Source of the DNA: Ceratothoa steindachneri
Lineage: Eukaryota; Arthropoda; Malacostraca; Isopoda; Cymothoidae
Direction: 5' to 3'
Assembly (NCBI GenBank): GCA_963969495.1
Contig: OZ018330.1
Location: 65,400,513 to 65,464,512, forward strand
Length of the DNA stretch: 64,000 nt
Shown here: positions 47,426-59,703 of the stretch, one piece after another
Position numbering within the stretch: position 1 is the stretch's first letter
Layout of the letters: each line of letters begins with the position of its first letter
The notes under the pieces: model-generated
The model's input: only the letters and a program-made list of their open reading frames with translations
The model's database searches: none
What the model was told of the DNA's origin: nothing
Translations under genes and position numbers: made by a program

Positions 47426-47830
47426 CACTGATTTGGGGTCTTATACATACACCTTTCTATATTTATTTAAATGATGATACACTTGGTGATTACTTGACAT
47501 AGACAATGACAGTCACTGGGATTGACATTTTCACTGAGAGTTTTTAGTTTTGAGGTACAATTGTGTTAATTTGACAGTGGTTGGAAGGATTTTGGGAAAG
47601 TATAGTACCACAGTGGATGGCGATTAAATGGTTGAGTTTTATATAGTTTTTGCTGCATTCGGCTAATGATTTGTAAATCTATTATTGAACACAGGTTGAA
47701 TGAGATATTCTGAGGTGAGAGAAGTGACGGAAATGATAGTTGATAGAGAGTTTTTTTAAGGGGAGTGGTTTAAAAGCGTGAGTGTGAGTATTAGAGGAGT
47801 TGCAAGGTTACCGGATGATCTTTTTTCTTA
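47426..47830. other. No gene recognised
   Basis: GT-rich and AT-rich stretch without open frames; probably outside the LINE B 3' end. Confidence 0.4.
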
Positions 47831-48409
47831 GTTGTGTCTACTTTGCTTATACTTCTATTTATTTTGGACGTGGTTATCTTTAGTTACTGTATAGGTATCA
47901 TTGCTTTTACTTCCTTGTCTTTTTTCCTTTTTATCTCCTGTCGTTTGATTCCTTCAGGCATTCATACCTTTGTCTTCTCTTTATTACCTGGTTTATTTGT
48001 TATTTTCCTTTATTGTTATTTTTTACAGTTTCTGTTTGTTTGCTTATTCATAGAATGGTCTTTCCTCTTGCTGCAGGAGAAGCCTACTGCTTGGGAATGC
48101 TTTTCTTTCATAGTTTTCGTTCTCAATATTGAGTTCTCTGCTTTTCTTGGTGACTTTTTCCTCGATCTAATTCCATATATTTCTTAGGGAATTTTTCGAG
48201 AACTTTGTTAATTGAAGCTAGGTTAGCCAATCTAATATTTCTCTAATTCGTTTCTTTCTCTTCTCTATTAGTTATAATATATGCTGTCTTGTTTTACAAT
48301 TTTATTTTATTCGATTTCGTTAGTATATGCGCTGGGGTTGGTGGGTATGTCAATGCCGATTCGATAAATGCTTTGTAGATTGTCTTTTTCCTTTTCTGAT
48401 CGGTTTCTT

Positions 48410-50379
48410 TTAAATGATATAGTATTTATACCGCATCTTGGCTTTAGTTATTCTTTTTTTTACGTGTGCATGGTAGCCATTTTCTCCCACGTGAAGGCCC
48501 AGCACTTTTCCTTCTTTGGTGTATTCATCGTCAAGGCCATCGATGTTTATCTGATCTCTCTCGAAGCGGATTTTTGGAATGGTTTTGAATTTATTTAAAT
48601 TGGTTTTTATTTTCAACATCTTTTCGAATTCGTTGATGTTTTTATCTGCCGTACGGATGTCCTAGCTTAACATCTGGGGTTTGTGGCTCTGGTGAAGATC
48701 ACCTGGTTGATATCATTCGCATATTATATGTTCATACAACATAGTGTTATTGGTTATAGAAGGTTGGTTGTATATATTGAGCATAGGGTGGGACTCAGAC
48801 ATCCCCCCCAGTGGGACCACTGTCTGTAGTTGGAATACAGGCCCTTGGATGTCTTCAATGCTGATGTATGTCTTTCTGTAATTTAAATAATCAGCTAGAA
48901 TTCTCTCCATCCGGATGCAGAGATCAAGTCGTAGTTTATGTTTCAATCCTTATAACCATACCTTGTCGAAGGCTTTCTTGAAATCACGTAGTACAAAATC
49001 CACATACCCTTTCTCAGATTTGGCTTGCCCGATCTTTTCTGTAATTATTGCTAGAGCCATTGTTGAGTCACGTTATTTTCTAAGCCGATATTGATGTTTG
49101 TTTACTTTTTAGGCTTCTTCTAGGTGTTTGATCAGTCTTTTTTTTAGTAATTTCTCAAAGGTATTTCCCAGAAAGACCTGTAACTCGAGACCAGTTTTGA
49201 CGGGTTTCCTGGTTTGGGCAGAAAAACCATCTTCGCCACCTTGAAATTTTTGGGGAAAGTTCCTATGTTCAGATATGCATTGAAGATATCTGTAATACTT
49301 TTTAATATGTTTTCGGGATCTCTTTCATAAATAAGTTTAGTTAGTCCCGTATTCCATGTTTTTTTTTGTGTAAAGGATCTGATAGCGCTTTTTATTTCGT
49401 CCAACGTGAGCGTTTTTCCTAATCCTGCTTGTACATCTGTGCATTGGTTGACTTTATTCTTATACTTTCGTTTGCCGTTATTTCCTTTTCCCTATCGTAT
49501 CCTTGATTGTCCCTTTTTCTATAGTGTATATCTTGCTCCAATGTTATCTGAATCTTTCTTCTCTTGCTGCTTCACTTCTTAAGAACTCGTGTTCTTCGTC
49601 TGTTATTTTTATCGACTTTCTTGGTGGCCGACCTTATATTAGTTTATACCATTTTCCAAGCTTCGCTTGGATATTTGGTGTTTTTAATCTTCTTAATGAT
49701 TTGATTTCATTTTTCTTCCTGTTTGTCTTTAATCATGAAGATCATTTCTTTTTTTAGGTCTCGTTAGCTATTTGCTTATTTGTCTGTTTGTTTCAGACTA
49801 ATTTCTGTGTATTGCTCTTTCATTTTTCTATCTTTCTGTTTTATCTCTTCCGTCCATCTTGGGTGCGGGAGAGCTTTATACCTGGTCTTAGGTATTCTTT
49901 CCTCATCTGCTTTCTTTATGTACTCGATTAGTGTTTCAGTTATGTTTTTCATTTCTTTGTAGCTTTTTCCATCTAGGTCTGGTTGGGTGTAGCCTTCTAG
50001 TATTTGTCTATATCTTTCCCAATTTCCCAATCTGTAGGCTTTTAAGGGTTTTATTGAGACCTATATTGGATTCTGGTTGATGATCACCAGAATTACAATA
50101 TGGTCGCTGCCAGTTATTGTTTGTTTGGCTGCGCTTCTTGCTGTAATGTAGGTTGGAAATTGCAATGGCTGTGCTCTCTTACCTTTCCTCGGTGGGATTT
50201 TTCTTTATTATGTGATAATTGGAGATTTTCATTGTTTCTTCATCTTTCATTCCATGTTCCGAAATTGTGATCAGGCTAGGATCTAGTTTCCTAAAATAAT
50301 TTACATATTGAATGCTTTTGTTTTTCCAGACGTCGGTATTAATATGAGGAATAATTAGCTTTTTTATCATGTAGTCCAT
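48410..50379 (-). pseudogene. LINE B endonuclease and reverse transcriptase
   Basis: 50,379-50,179: VWKNKSIQYVNYFRKLDPSL, ITISEHGMKDEETMKISNYH is the N-terminus of the AP endonuclease (the E of SEHG/TETW type). After SDHIVILVIINQNPI near 50,100 follows the linker 50,030-49,776 (LGNWERYRQILEG, IPKTRYKALPHPRWTEEIKQ). RT: 49,404-49,144 MDEIKSAIRSFTQKKTWNTG, NIGTFPKNFKVAKMVFLPKP. 48,946-48,713 has RTYISIED-, VPLGGMSESHPMLNIY in place of GVPQGSVLSP. The YADD box is not readable. The end 48,619-48,410 (KFKTIPKIRFERDQINIDGL) is the thumb region. Confidence 0.78.
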
Positions 50380-50539
50380 ATTTACTTATTTCTTCTTTTG
50401 TAAATACATGCTTTTTGATTTGGGGTTCTTCCATTTTCTGTTTTCTATCCTTTCAAATGTTTTCTTTTTTATTATTTCCGTATTATGGGGTAGATTTTAA
50501 TTCTTATTTTTGGAATCAGTTGTTGTATTGCCTATTCAT

Positions 50540-51860
50540 CGTGATCGGTGACAAGGTTCCACTTACATATTTCTCTTACAATTCCTTTTGCAAAGTCCTC
50601 TAGTTTTGCTCCTTTTGGCAAGGGGTATGCTTCTTGTACGAAGATCTTTAATTTGACGTCTTTAGCTTTGTAACGACAGCCATCTTCGTTTTCTGTTCCT
50701 GATTCTGACTCAGTTCCTGATTGTGTCCCTGCACTCTTTTGGGGGTTAAATTTTCTTTTTTCTGAGGTTCTTCTTTTTTTCCCTTCCTTCTTGATCTTTT
50801 TCAGGTTTGTCAGTTTCTTTTTCTTCTTCATTATATTCGTCAATATCTTCTTCTGCTTTTCCCTCAGCCATTGTGGCCCCCACCTCTAGTATATTAATGC
50901 CTAAAGAGGGTTTGGAGAACCCCATTTTCCTGATTTCTTTCTTTTCCAGAAGTTGGTTCAGCGTTTCGGCGAATGTTTTCGGGTTTGCTGTTATGCACAT
51001 GGGCAAACATTATGCAAGTCAGTATGTCGAGGCTGCTTCCTTCATTCACGTTGATGTTAATATTTTGCTCTTGCGTTTCTTTTATTTCTTTTACTGTAGC
51101 GTTTGCTATGCTAGCGTATGTTTGGTTTGCTCTCTTATGTGTTTCTTCTTTTTTTCCATTTTTTCCTTCCTGTTTATTATGGCCTTTGTTTTCTGATAGT
51201 TAATGGCCATAGTTCTAAGCAGCCGCTGGCAGTTGATACATTTGTGGAATTGTTCAGTGCATTCTTGAAAGATGTGGCAAATTATGCTGCACTCTGAGCA
51301 GATCTTAATGTCTTTTGAAGGGTATTTCCTTGTTACGTGATCTTCAATCGCATAACACTGAAAACAAGTCTGAACATTGATAAATTTCTCTATTTTGACG
51401 TTTTCAGGGGGTATTCAGATGAGGTACACAGTACCTTGAAAACGTGACTATGGTGGCCGAATTTGATGATTTATGAAATTTTGAGGTACTGGTTTTCCAT
51501 TTTAAATTCTTACTGAAGTTCCTCTTTGGTGTGCGAGCCGACATAAAGGTCTACTTTACGGCACACAAATAAGCAATTCGCCATTAATTGTGGTGGTAGT
51601 TTTGGTGTTAAAACAATTTTGCTTAGAGCTTTCAGCCCATGGGTCTTCACCAGCCGTTCAATGTCTTCTTGTTTGTAGCAGAGTGCAACGTATCCGTTTG
51701 GATCCTCTATCAGTTTCGTGATTAAGATTTTTAAGGCAGTGTATAAGATCCTGATGAGAAGTTATTTTTCTGGTTTATCTTTCTCTGATTCAGTCCTTAG
51801 TGGCAATCTTCTATACTCCAAGTTCATGTTTGTAATATTGGGGGCCCTCACCCCAATTCC
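50540..51860 (-). pseudogene. LINE B ORF1 with CCHC zinc knuckles
   Basis: Starts near 51,860 (SEGGLTGIGVRAPNITNMNL, EYRRLPLRTESEKDKPEK). Then in another frame LKILITKLIEDPNGYVALCY, KQEDIERLVKTHGLKALSKI and PQLMANCLFVCRKVDLYVG. At 51,390-51,200 lies a zinc cluster: CFQCYAIEDHVTRKYP (last ligand lost), ICSECSIICHIFQEC (a complete C-X2-C-X4-H-X4-C) and CINCQ. The end (51,006-50,532) is charged: LEKKEIRKMGFSKPSLGINI, then a Glu/Lys-rich stretch. Nucleic-acid-binding chaperone of the element. Inactive by frameshifts. Confidence 0.78.
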
Positions 51861-52109
51861 CGTAAGCCCGCCCTCGCTAAAGTGGCTGATATGATGTGAT
51901 GAATGAATGAATGAAATTAATAAGATAATAATTAAAAAGATATTATTCTTGCAACAAGTTATTTTATTAAGAAAATAGACAATTAACACGTTTGTATTAC
52001 TTAACAATACTAATCTGGGAGCTAGTACGTCATAAATAGATATTATAAAAATTCTATTCAACGGACCACAACCATTGCCTGGGAAAAGGGCGAATATAAT
52101 AGACACAGC

Positions 52110-53190
52110 TTTCTAAGGTTTGATTGGATCTACGTTAATAATTATAAAGCTGATCGGAACTCATTTATACTTCAAGAAGAAATCACACCTTTGGGCAGTC
52201 ATTCCTATTTAATTTTAGTCGATCCAATTAGAGAAGGAAGATCGGATTGTAGGCGGGGCAATGACATAGGAACAACGTGATCGGTAGAGAGGTCTTCTAT
52301 TCGCATCACAGAAATAAAGTCTATTTTATTCGCGTGAAAAATCACTTCAGGTATTTTAGTAGCAAATATAAGATTTATTTTTATAGTGCTTTACCTGTCC
52401 AAACAGATGAATGGGCTTCCAAGAGGAGTGCATCTAATCTGAAGAATTTGTGTGATAAGTTCTTGCACTCGAAAATTGCTTTTTGTGACAGCTGAACAAT
52501 AATTGCCCTTGCCAATAGTCAGAGGGTAAGCAAAGCTACACGAGAGTGGCTATATATTTATGTAGCATAACTGTATAGAAATTTGGATGTTAATGAACGC
52601 ATAAGACGAAGGCTAAGGTGAAAGACAAAGAAGGGGAGATTGCAAGATACCTACTCCGGATAAAGCTTTGAAGTATCTTCGCCTTGAGTCAACCCCAGGA
52701 TTTCAAATTTTCATTGTGGGTGCTCAGAAACTAAGTTACTAGAAAGAGCATTCCAAACCTGCACAATGCATTACCCAATCACTCTTAGCATCTCCGCATG
52801 CTAGAATGTACTTCCAAGAGGTTTTATATAAAATCTTTCTTCAAATGTCCCCTTATCTGCTTTTAAACTCCGGCTTCGAGTCTTATTTGCTCATCACACG
52901 CAAATTTATCTTTTGTTGTACTACCTATGTAAAGACAAGAGGAGCGACTTGGCTACTCCTCCTGACAGGATGAGCTTGCGCTTCGTATGCAGACCTTAGG
53001 TCTGTGGCCGTGGGCTATCTGGCTCTGACAGTGGTGTTTGGGTCTAAAAAAATTGTAAAGGTTTCCATTACATATCTCCTAATAATTTACTCCTGGCCTA
53101 ACATTTTTCACATTGATGCTTATTATCAAGGCTTAAAGGTAAGAAAAAACAAATTTATCCGAATTATTTTGAAATACGGAAAAAACAATC
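52110..53190. other. No sure gene; possible LINE C-terminal fragment
   Basis: A 72-codon plus-strand frame, 52,277-52,495 (YKIYFYSALPVQTDEWASKR, SASNLKNLCDKFLHSKIAF), has the layout of a LINE RT end (…WN.LP…S.N.FK..LD.FL). The match is loose. The remainder has no recognisable coding. Confidence 0.3.
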
Positions 53191-54228
53191 CTCATGACTC
53201 ATTTTCCCCATCCAAATTTGGTCTAATAATTTCATTTTCTTTACTCATTTTTAGGGGCCTGGCTAAATTAAGTTGCTCGAAGAGTCTTAAGGCACCGTCG
53301 GAAATGGTGTTTTTGGACCTGACGTAAGCTATATTCAGGGCCGCTTTCCTGAACAATCGCGAAATGATGGACCTGTCATCGTTGCTACACCTAAGAAGTT
53401 GGGGAAGGGGGATTTTTTCCAAGAGGGTATTCAAATTGCGGGTAGATTATCGCTAAAGAGGCGTGTCTCGAAGAAAAAAGAGGATTGAGGATAAAACGGC
53501 CATAGTTTCAGCGGCAAAGTTTGATCCCAAGTTTACACTTGGCAGGGTGATAGGGGGATGGCAATGCGAATTCGCGGCTGCTAATACTAATGCCCGACGG
53601 AGAGGCGTCGCAAAATAATTTTAATGGGGAGGCTTTCTTTCGCCACCATTTCATCCATCTGGATCACAAATCACCCCTATGCCCTTATTCAATTGTTTTC
53701 TCGGGCCTACAATTAACACATCATATGCGTGTGCTTTGCACTTGAATTTCTGAGCCCAGTAGTTCATAGAGGCTGTCAACGCCGTTTGCATAAGCTCCAG
53801 GCTGCATGGAGAATCCCATGGGCAGACGTTTGAAATAAAACTTTCTTCCATTTATAACGAGGCCAAAGATGTGACGAGACTTAGGATGTAACATAAGATG
53901 ATAAAAATCATCTTTTAGATCGATCTTAGTGTCCACATCCTTTCTCTTTACCTGAGCTAGTACTTTATTAATAGATTTGAGAGGGAAGGTAGGGGACTTC
54001 TAATTATTTCCGCGCTCGCTCATGTCATAGGCTATTCTGACCGAACCATTAGGTTTCGGTACTCGGAATATCTTATGAGCCCGCAAAATGTGAGTTTACT
54101 TCAACAACGCCCACCAACTTGAGTTGTTCTTCTAGTGAAAGTATCTCGGCGCCCGAAGCACTCTAAAGATGGTAGTTTTTGTTTAAAAAATACGGAGGTC
54201 GTCTTTCTGGAGAGTTTAATAAAATGGT

Positions 54229-55699
54229 TCACCGATGGGGCACTTTTGAAGGATCCAGGTGGTTTAATCTCCAGGAGGGCTTTTGGGCTGATAGGGATCC
54301 TCTCCGGTTCCAATGGGCTAGGCCTGGGCTCACCCATTCCATGCCCTCGTCTCTTTCCCCGTTGCCATTGTTACCGCTGTTTCTGTTGTTGATGGCGTCC
54401 TGGTGGTTATTTTTATTTTGATAATCCTGTGGGGCCATGATGTCAGGGGGAGGGAAGCACTCATGATGCCCCTGATAACGTCCCCCTCTTCGGAAAAATG
54501 GAGGGACACCGAACTTGCAGGAGAAAGAGATCTGGACGGGGGAGGAACATTGATTACAGTGGGGATAGCCATGCCCGGAAGAGTAATCGTTATGACGTGC
54601 GGGGTGGATGGTTTAGGGGTTTGTCAATATGCAGAGCTCTCAGAGCTTCGACTATTTCCTCGAAGAAGTTACGTAGATCAATGGGATCGTCAGGGGAAGG
54701 GGAGACTTATAGGATGGCCTTTCTCCTAAATTAATATCAATAACCTCTCTGATTTCAGAAAATGAGGGAATAGGAGTGACTGAGGCAGACGGAGGAGGGA
54801 GCAGCGCGGTTTCTTGAGAGGCAATATCCGGAAGATCCTGTGGAGGTTCCTCCGAGTGGTTGGTCGTGGAGGAACGAGAATCTGTGGAGTCGAAGAGATG
54901 ATCTCTGGAAACAGAAGGTTGAACGAAAGACCCACCGCTGGAAGATGATAAATCGATGAAATCTAAGTACAATGTAGCTTCAGCATCACTCCAGAATCGC
55001 GGAATAAAGCTTGGAGACAGACATCAAAATTCATCCGAGGTGGATGAGAGAGATCTCTCTTTGAGCTGCATTCTGCGCCGGGTCCTTGCGACTCTTATTC
55101 TCCAATGCCAGTCGAGTCCTTCATCGACGTGGTTAGGAATGTCCGCACACGATCTAGTCCCTTTCTGTGATTGGCCCCTACCTCGCGCACCCATCTGGGC
55201 ATACGATGAAGATGTCCAGGATCCATACTTTGGCGGTTGTATTCTCACCTGTTGTATCCTAGGTCAGTTGAGGGCCGCCTCACTGACGGTTATTCCTGTG
55301 GAGACCGCCGCCTGCTTCCTGGCGTCTCGCAATGCGACTCCCCAATTATGTTGCTCCACGTTGTAGAAGAGTCTCAGGAATTCCTCACGGTTAAGTTGGG
55401 ACTTAAGTCTGAAAAGGGCAATTAGTGTGTTAATATCCTTTGGATCTCTCACCTTCAAGCAAGGGGCATTGATGTTTGTCTTTAAGTTTTCGAAGACTTT
55501 TTCCCAGTGTACCGCGCCTATTGTGGTCAAATCGGATGGGAGGAGCCTTTCGTTGGGGGGAGCATGCGGCGGTGAAGAGGGTCATCGTGAAGACCTTGAG
55601 GTCTTCACGATGACTAAAAGGATGGGCCGAAAGAAGAATAAGGTAGTGGCTCCCTTGCCGCCTCACGTGCTTCCTCGAAGCGCTGAAGTTCGAATTCAT
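54229..55699 (-). pseudogene. Gag-like region of the DIRS-like element
   Basis: 55,530-55,264: WEKVFENLKTNINAPCLKVR, DPKDINTLIALFRLKSQLNR, EEFLRLFYNVEQHNWGVALR, a helical gag-like part. Then 55,248-55,024 (GRGQSQKGTRSCADIPN) and 54,972-54,652 (SSSSGGSFVQPSVSRDHLFD, with many S, P and T), and a basic, Asn/Gln-rich part 54,438-54,229 (QDYQNKNNHQDAINNRNSGN). No zinc knuckle. Assigned as gag mainly by position upstream of RT. Confidence 0.5.
55581..55614. other. Perfect 34-bp palindrome (16-bp arms)
   Basis: GTCATCGTGAAGACCT, TG, AGGTCTTCACGATGAC. No mismatch. It lies in the 5' part of the gag-like region on the minus strand. Confidence 0.95.
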
Positions 55700-55714
55700 C
55701 TCACTCGCTGATGT

Positions 55715-58700
55715 TGCCGATGGGGGAACAGATGCCTAATGGACCTTTTGCCTAAGGCAGATTTTCTGTACCGGGCGTTTTGAAGTATCTGTTAAAGAAT
55801 ATATTGGAAAATCGATTTTAGAAATAACTTCGATAAAATCTTCGAATATACGAAAAATCAATAAAAGAGCCATGCTTTAGTTTTAATAAATTTTTCATTT
55901 TTGTTTGAACTTTACCATTTATAATTCTTTTTGTTTTAAAAAATTCCAAATTTAAAATATTCTCTTAGATTAAACTAATATCCAAGCTTTTTGCATTGAC
56001 TATATCCATATCCCGGAATTTGCTTTTAGTCAATTTGTACATAAACCTTTTAATAAAACAAAAAAATCAGAATATTTCGCCCGAGTCAAATTATATTGTA
56101 ATGGGTTTAGTCTGCAACTACGGCGTCTCTGAATTATATTTCTTTCTTCAAAAGTGTTTTGAAAAGCAGGAATAAAAAATGAGAGAGCCTTGTGTTAGTC
56201 TTTCACTACCACTCATACATATATGTAGCTGATTCGTTTTTTTTATTTTAGGAGAAGGTGCAACTGTTACAAATAGATGGTAGTTTTTTGTGTAAAAAAA
56301 CAACAATTAATTTAAAACAGAACTATCGATGAAAATATGTCCCTTGATCACTCACCAACATTGTCCAAGAACATTGTAAACCAAAATATTATGTATATAA
56401 GCTAATTTAATTTTTTTTCCAAGAATAGCTAAATAGTTATTTCCACCCTTCTTTTGTTTTTTCGCCCCAAAATATAATATACTCGTTACTATCACATTTC
56501 TTTAATTCTCTTTTATCATCGACTAAAGAGATATGTTAAGGTTCGACTATATATTAAATAACAAATAAGTAAAAAAATTGTTTCAACTCACTCTATGTGT
56601 ATCAGTTTGATGAGTAACACAAGAACACACCCGAATTGGAATGAATGGTATTGAACTTATTGCAAAATGGCACTGAACCAGTTGATGGTGGTCGGATACT
56701 TCATTAATTTACGCCCATTTCTCTTCTTCTTCAGCCTTCTCTGTGTTGATGCGTGGTCGCTGTTCCGTTTCAATTCCATTCTGCCCTTGCGTTCATCGCC
56801 AAGTCGCCAAGGAACACTCTAAATTATTTTCCCCATAGTCTCTCCCTCTTTGTTTCGGTCTCCCTCAGTAATTGAATTTTGTGGTTTTCTCTCTTTATTC
56901 GTGGCAGTTCCAAAGACAGTGAGATGGATTGTTCTCTGAGTCCCGCCTCATTTGTCGAACGGCAGTTTCCACGTCATGTTTATTTTACTCTCCCCTGATT
57001 GGCATTCCAGAATAGAGCTTGTATGTGGAAACAGTGTAGTACCACAACACATAATAAATTTTAAGTGGATGCTTAAAATTCTACCGTCCATTATATTCAT
57101 ATAACATATAATCGGCATATATGTATGCAAAATACAGGTAACATATAAATTGAACAAGTAAAAAAAAAAAAAAAATTATAGATATGTGTGCTTCTAATAT
57201 GAGTGGAAGTAACCTTATTTGTAATAAGTTGTTCAAATCAACATGGGGTAAATATCTTAACAGCCATCGATGATACTAAAACTATAGCTAAAATCACAAT
57301 TAACGTGACAAGCAGTAAATAGTGAGTTGCGCCATCTGTCCCTCGCATCTTGGGACAGGTACAAGGGGGCTGTCCTCGTTGTGATGAAAAGTATCGGGTA
57401 TTTTCCGGTAGTATTGTGGTTACAAGTCAGGATTATGTTCTATGGGTACCATCATAGGGGACACTAGTACACCATCGATAGTCTTCCGGAACAGAGATTG
57501 ATTTGTGTATGATGTGTTGTAAGGGCGAGAGGAGAAAGACGATGATGTTGTGATTAAGGCTGTGTGTGATAACGTGTAAGATCTATCTACCTCCACTAGG
57601 GCATGGACTGCGCGTCCAGCAATAGGCGGACAAACTTCTACATGCGCTGTTTGTGTCCGTTCTCACTTGGGATTGAGCAGACTCATCAATGATAGATAAA
57701 CAACTTCCTATTCACTTTAAAGTCAACTTCTATTGAGGATAGACTTAAAATAATTATTTAAAATGACTTAAAATAATTTAAATTATTACTTAAAATAAAG
57801 GACCTTTTGGTAGGAAAGAATGCGTCATAATGCTCTCCTTGCTTTGTTTAAGGCCCGCGTTTTTTTTTTAAATGGCTGACAAAGTCTCATATGCACTTCC
57901 TTTTGTACTTCCCTAAAATCACAATAAATGATGCACGCATTTGTGTAGGTTCATTAAAGTAAATTACTAAGTTTTAAGAGAAGCATAGGAGTAGAATTGG
58001 CATTACGAACGCGTGGATGCGATTTTATTGTGCTCAATTAAAAGAGATGGTATGTTAACAGGGAAGCAGGAATCTTGTTCTTGATTTCCTTTGAACATTT
58101 TTTAAAGCATTTCATACAAACGACGCTGTTTCAATTTACTGTTTTATAAGCACGGTGTTTTGCCAGTTGCTGCTCTACTTCGTGTTAAAATAATCCTTAA
58201 ACTTGTGCGTTTCACTTCAATCATTCGAAATCATTTGCTTCTGAAGATTGGGGCCACATGAAAAATAGACATTGGCGCAGATAAGAACTCAAAAATTAAT
58301 TTTGCGTAGTGGCAATTATAAAACAACTTTGCCACCAGTATCTGGCTAGATACCTCTTTTGCCTCTACCATCCACTGAGGGTGAGGTATGACGCCTTCTT
58401 GAAAACGATATGAAAAATGCCTCGCCATCCAAATTCTCTTTAAAACTATGTTTATTTATTTATTTTTAAAAGTTTAGAATGGGATAAGAAAGTTGATTAG
58501 TTAGGCAGTTTAGGTTAGGTTATCTAATTTAGATTAATACAAAATTAGTAATTTTCTTGCCCTAAAATCACAAAAAAATGGGGCGCACATTTGCGTATGT
58601 TCATAAAAGTAAATTACTAGGCTTTAACAAATCACTGAATTGAGAGATATAAATCAATTCGTTAAATCTCCTAACCATAGATCCAAGAAAAAATGTGTGA

Positions 58701-59700
58701 TTTTCATTACAGTAGGCAGAATTGTATATCAAAACGATAATTCTGAATTAAAACATGATTGTAAACTGAAATAGATAAATACCGTTGCATTTAAAAATAT
58801 AAAAAAATAAGTAAAGAAAGTTATTGATACATAATGTAATAAAAATCGATTTATAGGAAAAAAAATTGACATCTCTAAGTTACTCACAAAGTAGCGGACA
58901 CGTTATCAAAGAAAACGTAGATTTATAATGGGTGACAAAATAATTATTGGAAGCATTATAATGTGGTAATATCAAAGAGATTTGCTTCCTATAAGCTTCG
59001 TGCACTCTTCATGGGTGTTAGTCGCTTAGTCCTCTAGCTCAACAACCTCTACCTATTCAATGAATGGCCCACAATTCATGTATGTGTAAAGAAAGGCAAT
59101 CTATAATATCGAATATCCAAATTTGTGATAGTCTGCTTTTAACATCATGTGCACAAACATAACAGAATGCATCTAGCAGATTTTTGTATTATCTAATATA
59201 GCAATGCGAATTAAATTTTCGGTTATGTAGATTCAACCGCTTAGCATATGTTATTTTGGTAATGAAAAAAGAAGCAATTGGGCAAGAATTTTTGTGGCGA
59301 TAAATTCTTGTGGAAGTGGCGAATATCAGGGAAGTCAGGATTTGTGGAAGATACAAAGACTAGGTAAATGAACAGGGGGAGGCAATGGTGGATGTAGGCT
59401 AAAAAATTTATGTTGGGCTAACTTAAATTCATCCCTCTAAGTAGTCTGAGAAAAGGGCATTGATGATTAATAATGTTTATCTTACACATCATTTATAATA
59501 AATAACTGTAACTTGCATATATAAGGTAAATTCAATCGCAACGGATAAAAAATTGGTTTTATATATATTCTATATTATTGAATAACTCTTTCTGCATAGC
59601 AGAATATAAGCTTGGCTTAAAAAATAAAAATAAACCAAAAAAAGTTCTTAAAAGGTTAATAATAACATCTAACAAACATTAATAACAGCATTGACACGGT
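55715..59700. other. About 4 kb without a recognised gene, AT-rich
   Basis: Largest stretch with no transposon that I can name. Open frames are at most 69 codons (56,948-57,157; 58,231-58,428, both minus). 57,300-57,660 is less AT-rich (GTTGCGCCATCTGTCC…, then GGCATGGACTGCGCGTCC) and could be a non-coding gene or SINE-like piece; I see no tRNA-type A/B boxes. TTTAGGTTAGGTTA at 58,507 is a short TTAGG run. Confidence 0.45.
58507..58520. repeat. Short TTAGG run
   Basis: TTTAGGTTAGGTTA: two units of the arthropod telomere repeat, in the opposite orientation to the CCTAA run at 23,022. May be chance. Confidence 0.4.
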
Positions 59701-59703
59701 AGT

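Larger units (their letters stand above)
47830..51860 (-). mobile_element. LINE B, non-LTR retrotransposon with zinc-knuckle ORF1 (Jockey/I-like)
   Basis: Long minus-strand LINE: ORF1 (51,860-50,540), endonuclease (about 50,400-50,050), linker (50,030-49,760) and RT (49,450-48,400), with a basic tail to about 47,830. Stops and frameshifts in each part, but the order is complete, so it may be nearly full length and simply old. Confidence 0.8.
53190..55700 (-). mobile_element. DIRS-like retroelement: gag, RT, RNase H
   Basis: Minus strand: gag-like frames 55,699-54,229, then RT 54,060-53,650, then RNase H 53,650-53,192. RT has IAYDMSERGNN, FPLKSINKVLAQVKRKDVDT, KIDLKDDFYHLMLHPKSRHI, FGLVINGRKFYFKRLPMGFS and, in the other frame, AYDVLIVGPRKQLNKGIGV, where the YLDD box has lost residues. 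RNase H: FCDASPSG, ETMAVLSSI, NIAYVRSKNTISDGALRLFE. The RT family is that of 34,385-35,190. No recombinase or integrase seen, so class is uncertain. Confidence 0.6.

Noticed and set aside
47834..48187. 117-codon hydrophobic plus-strand frame, possible membrane protein
   Set aside because: Antisense of the A/K-rich LINE B 3' tail; its T-rich content makes Phe/Leu-rich frames by chance.
50807..51203. 129-codon Ser/Phe-rich plus-strand frame
   Set aside because: Antisense of the charged C-terminus of LINE B ORF1.
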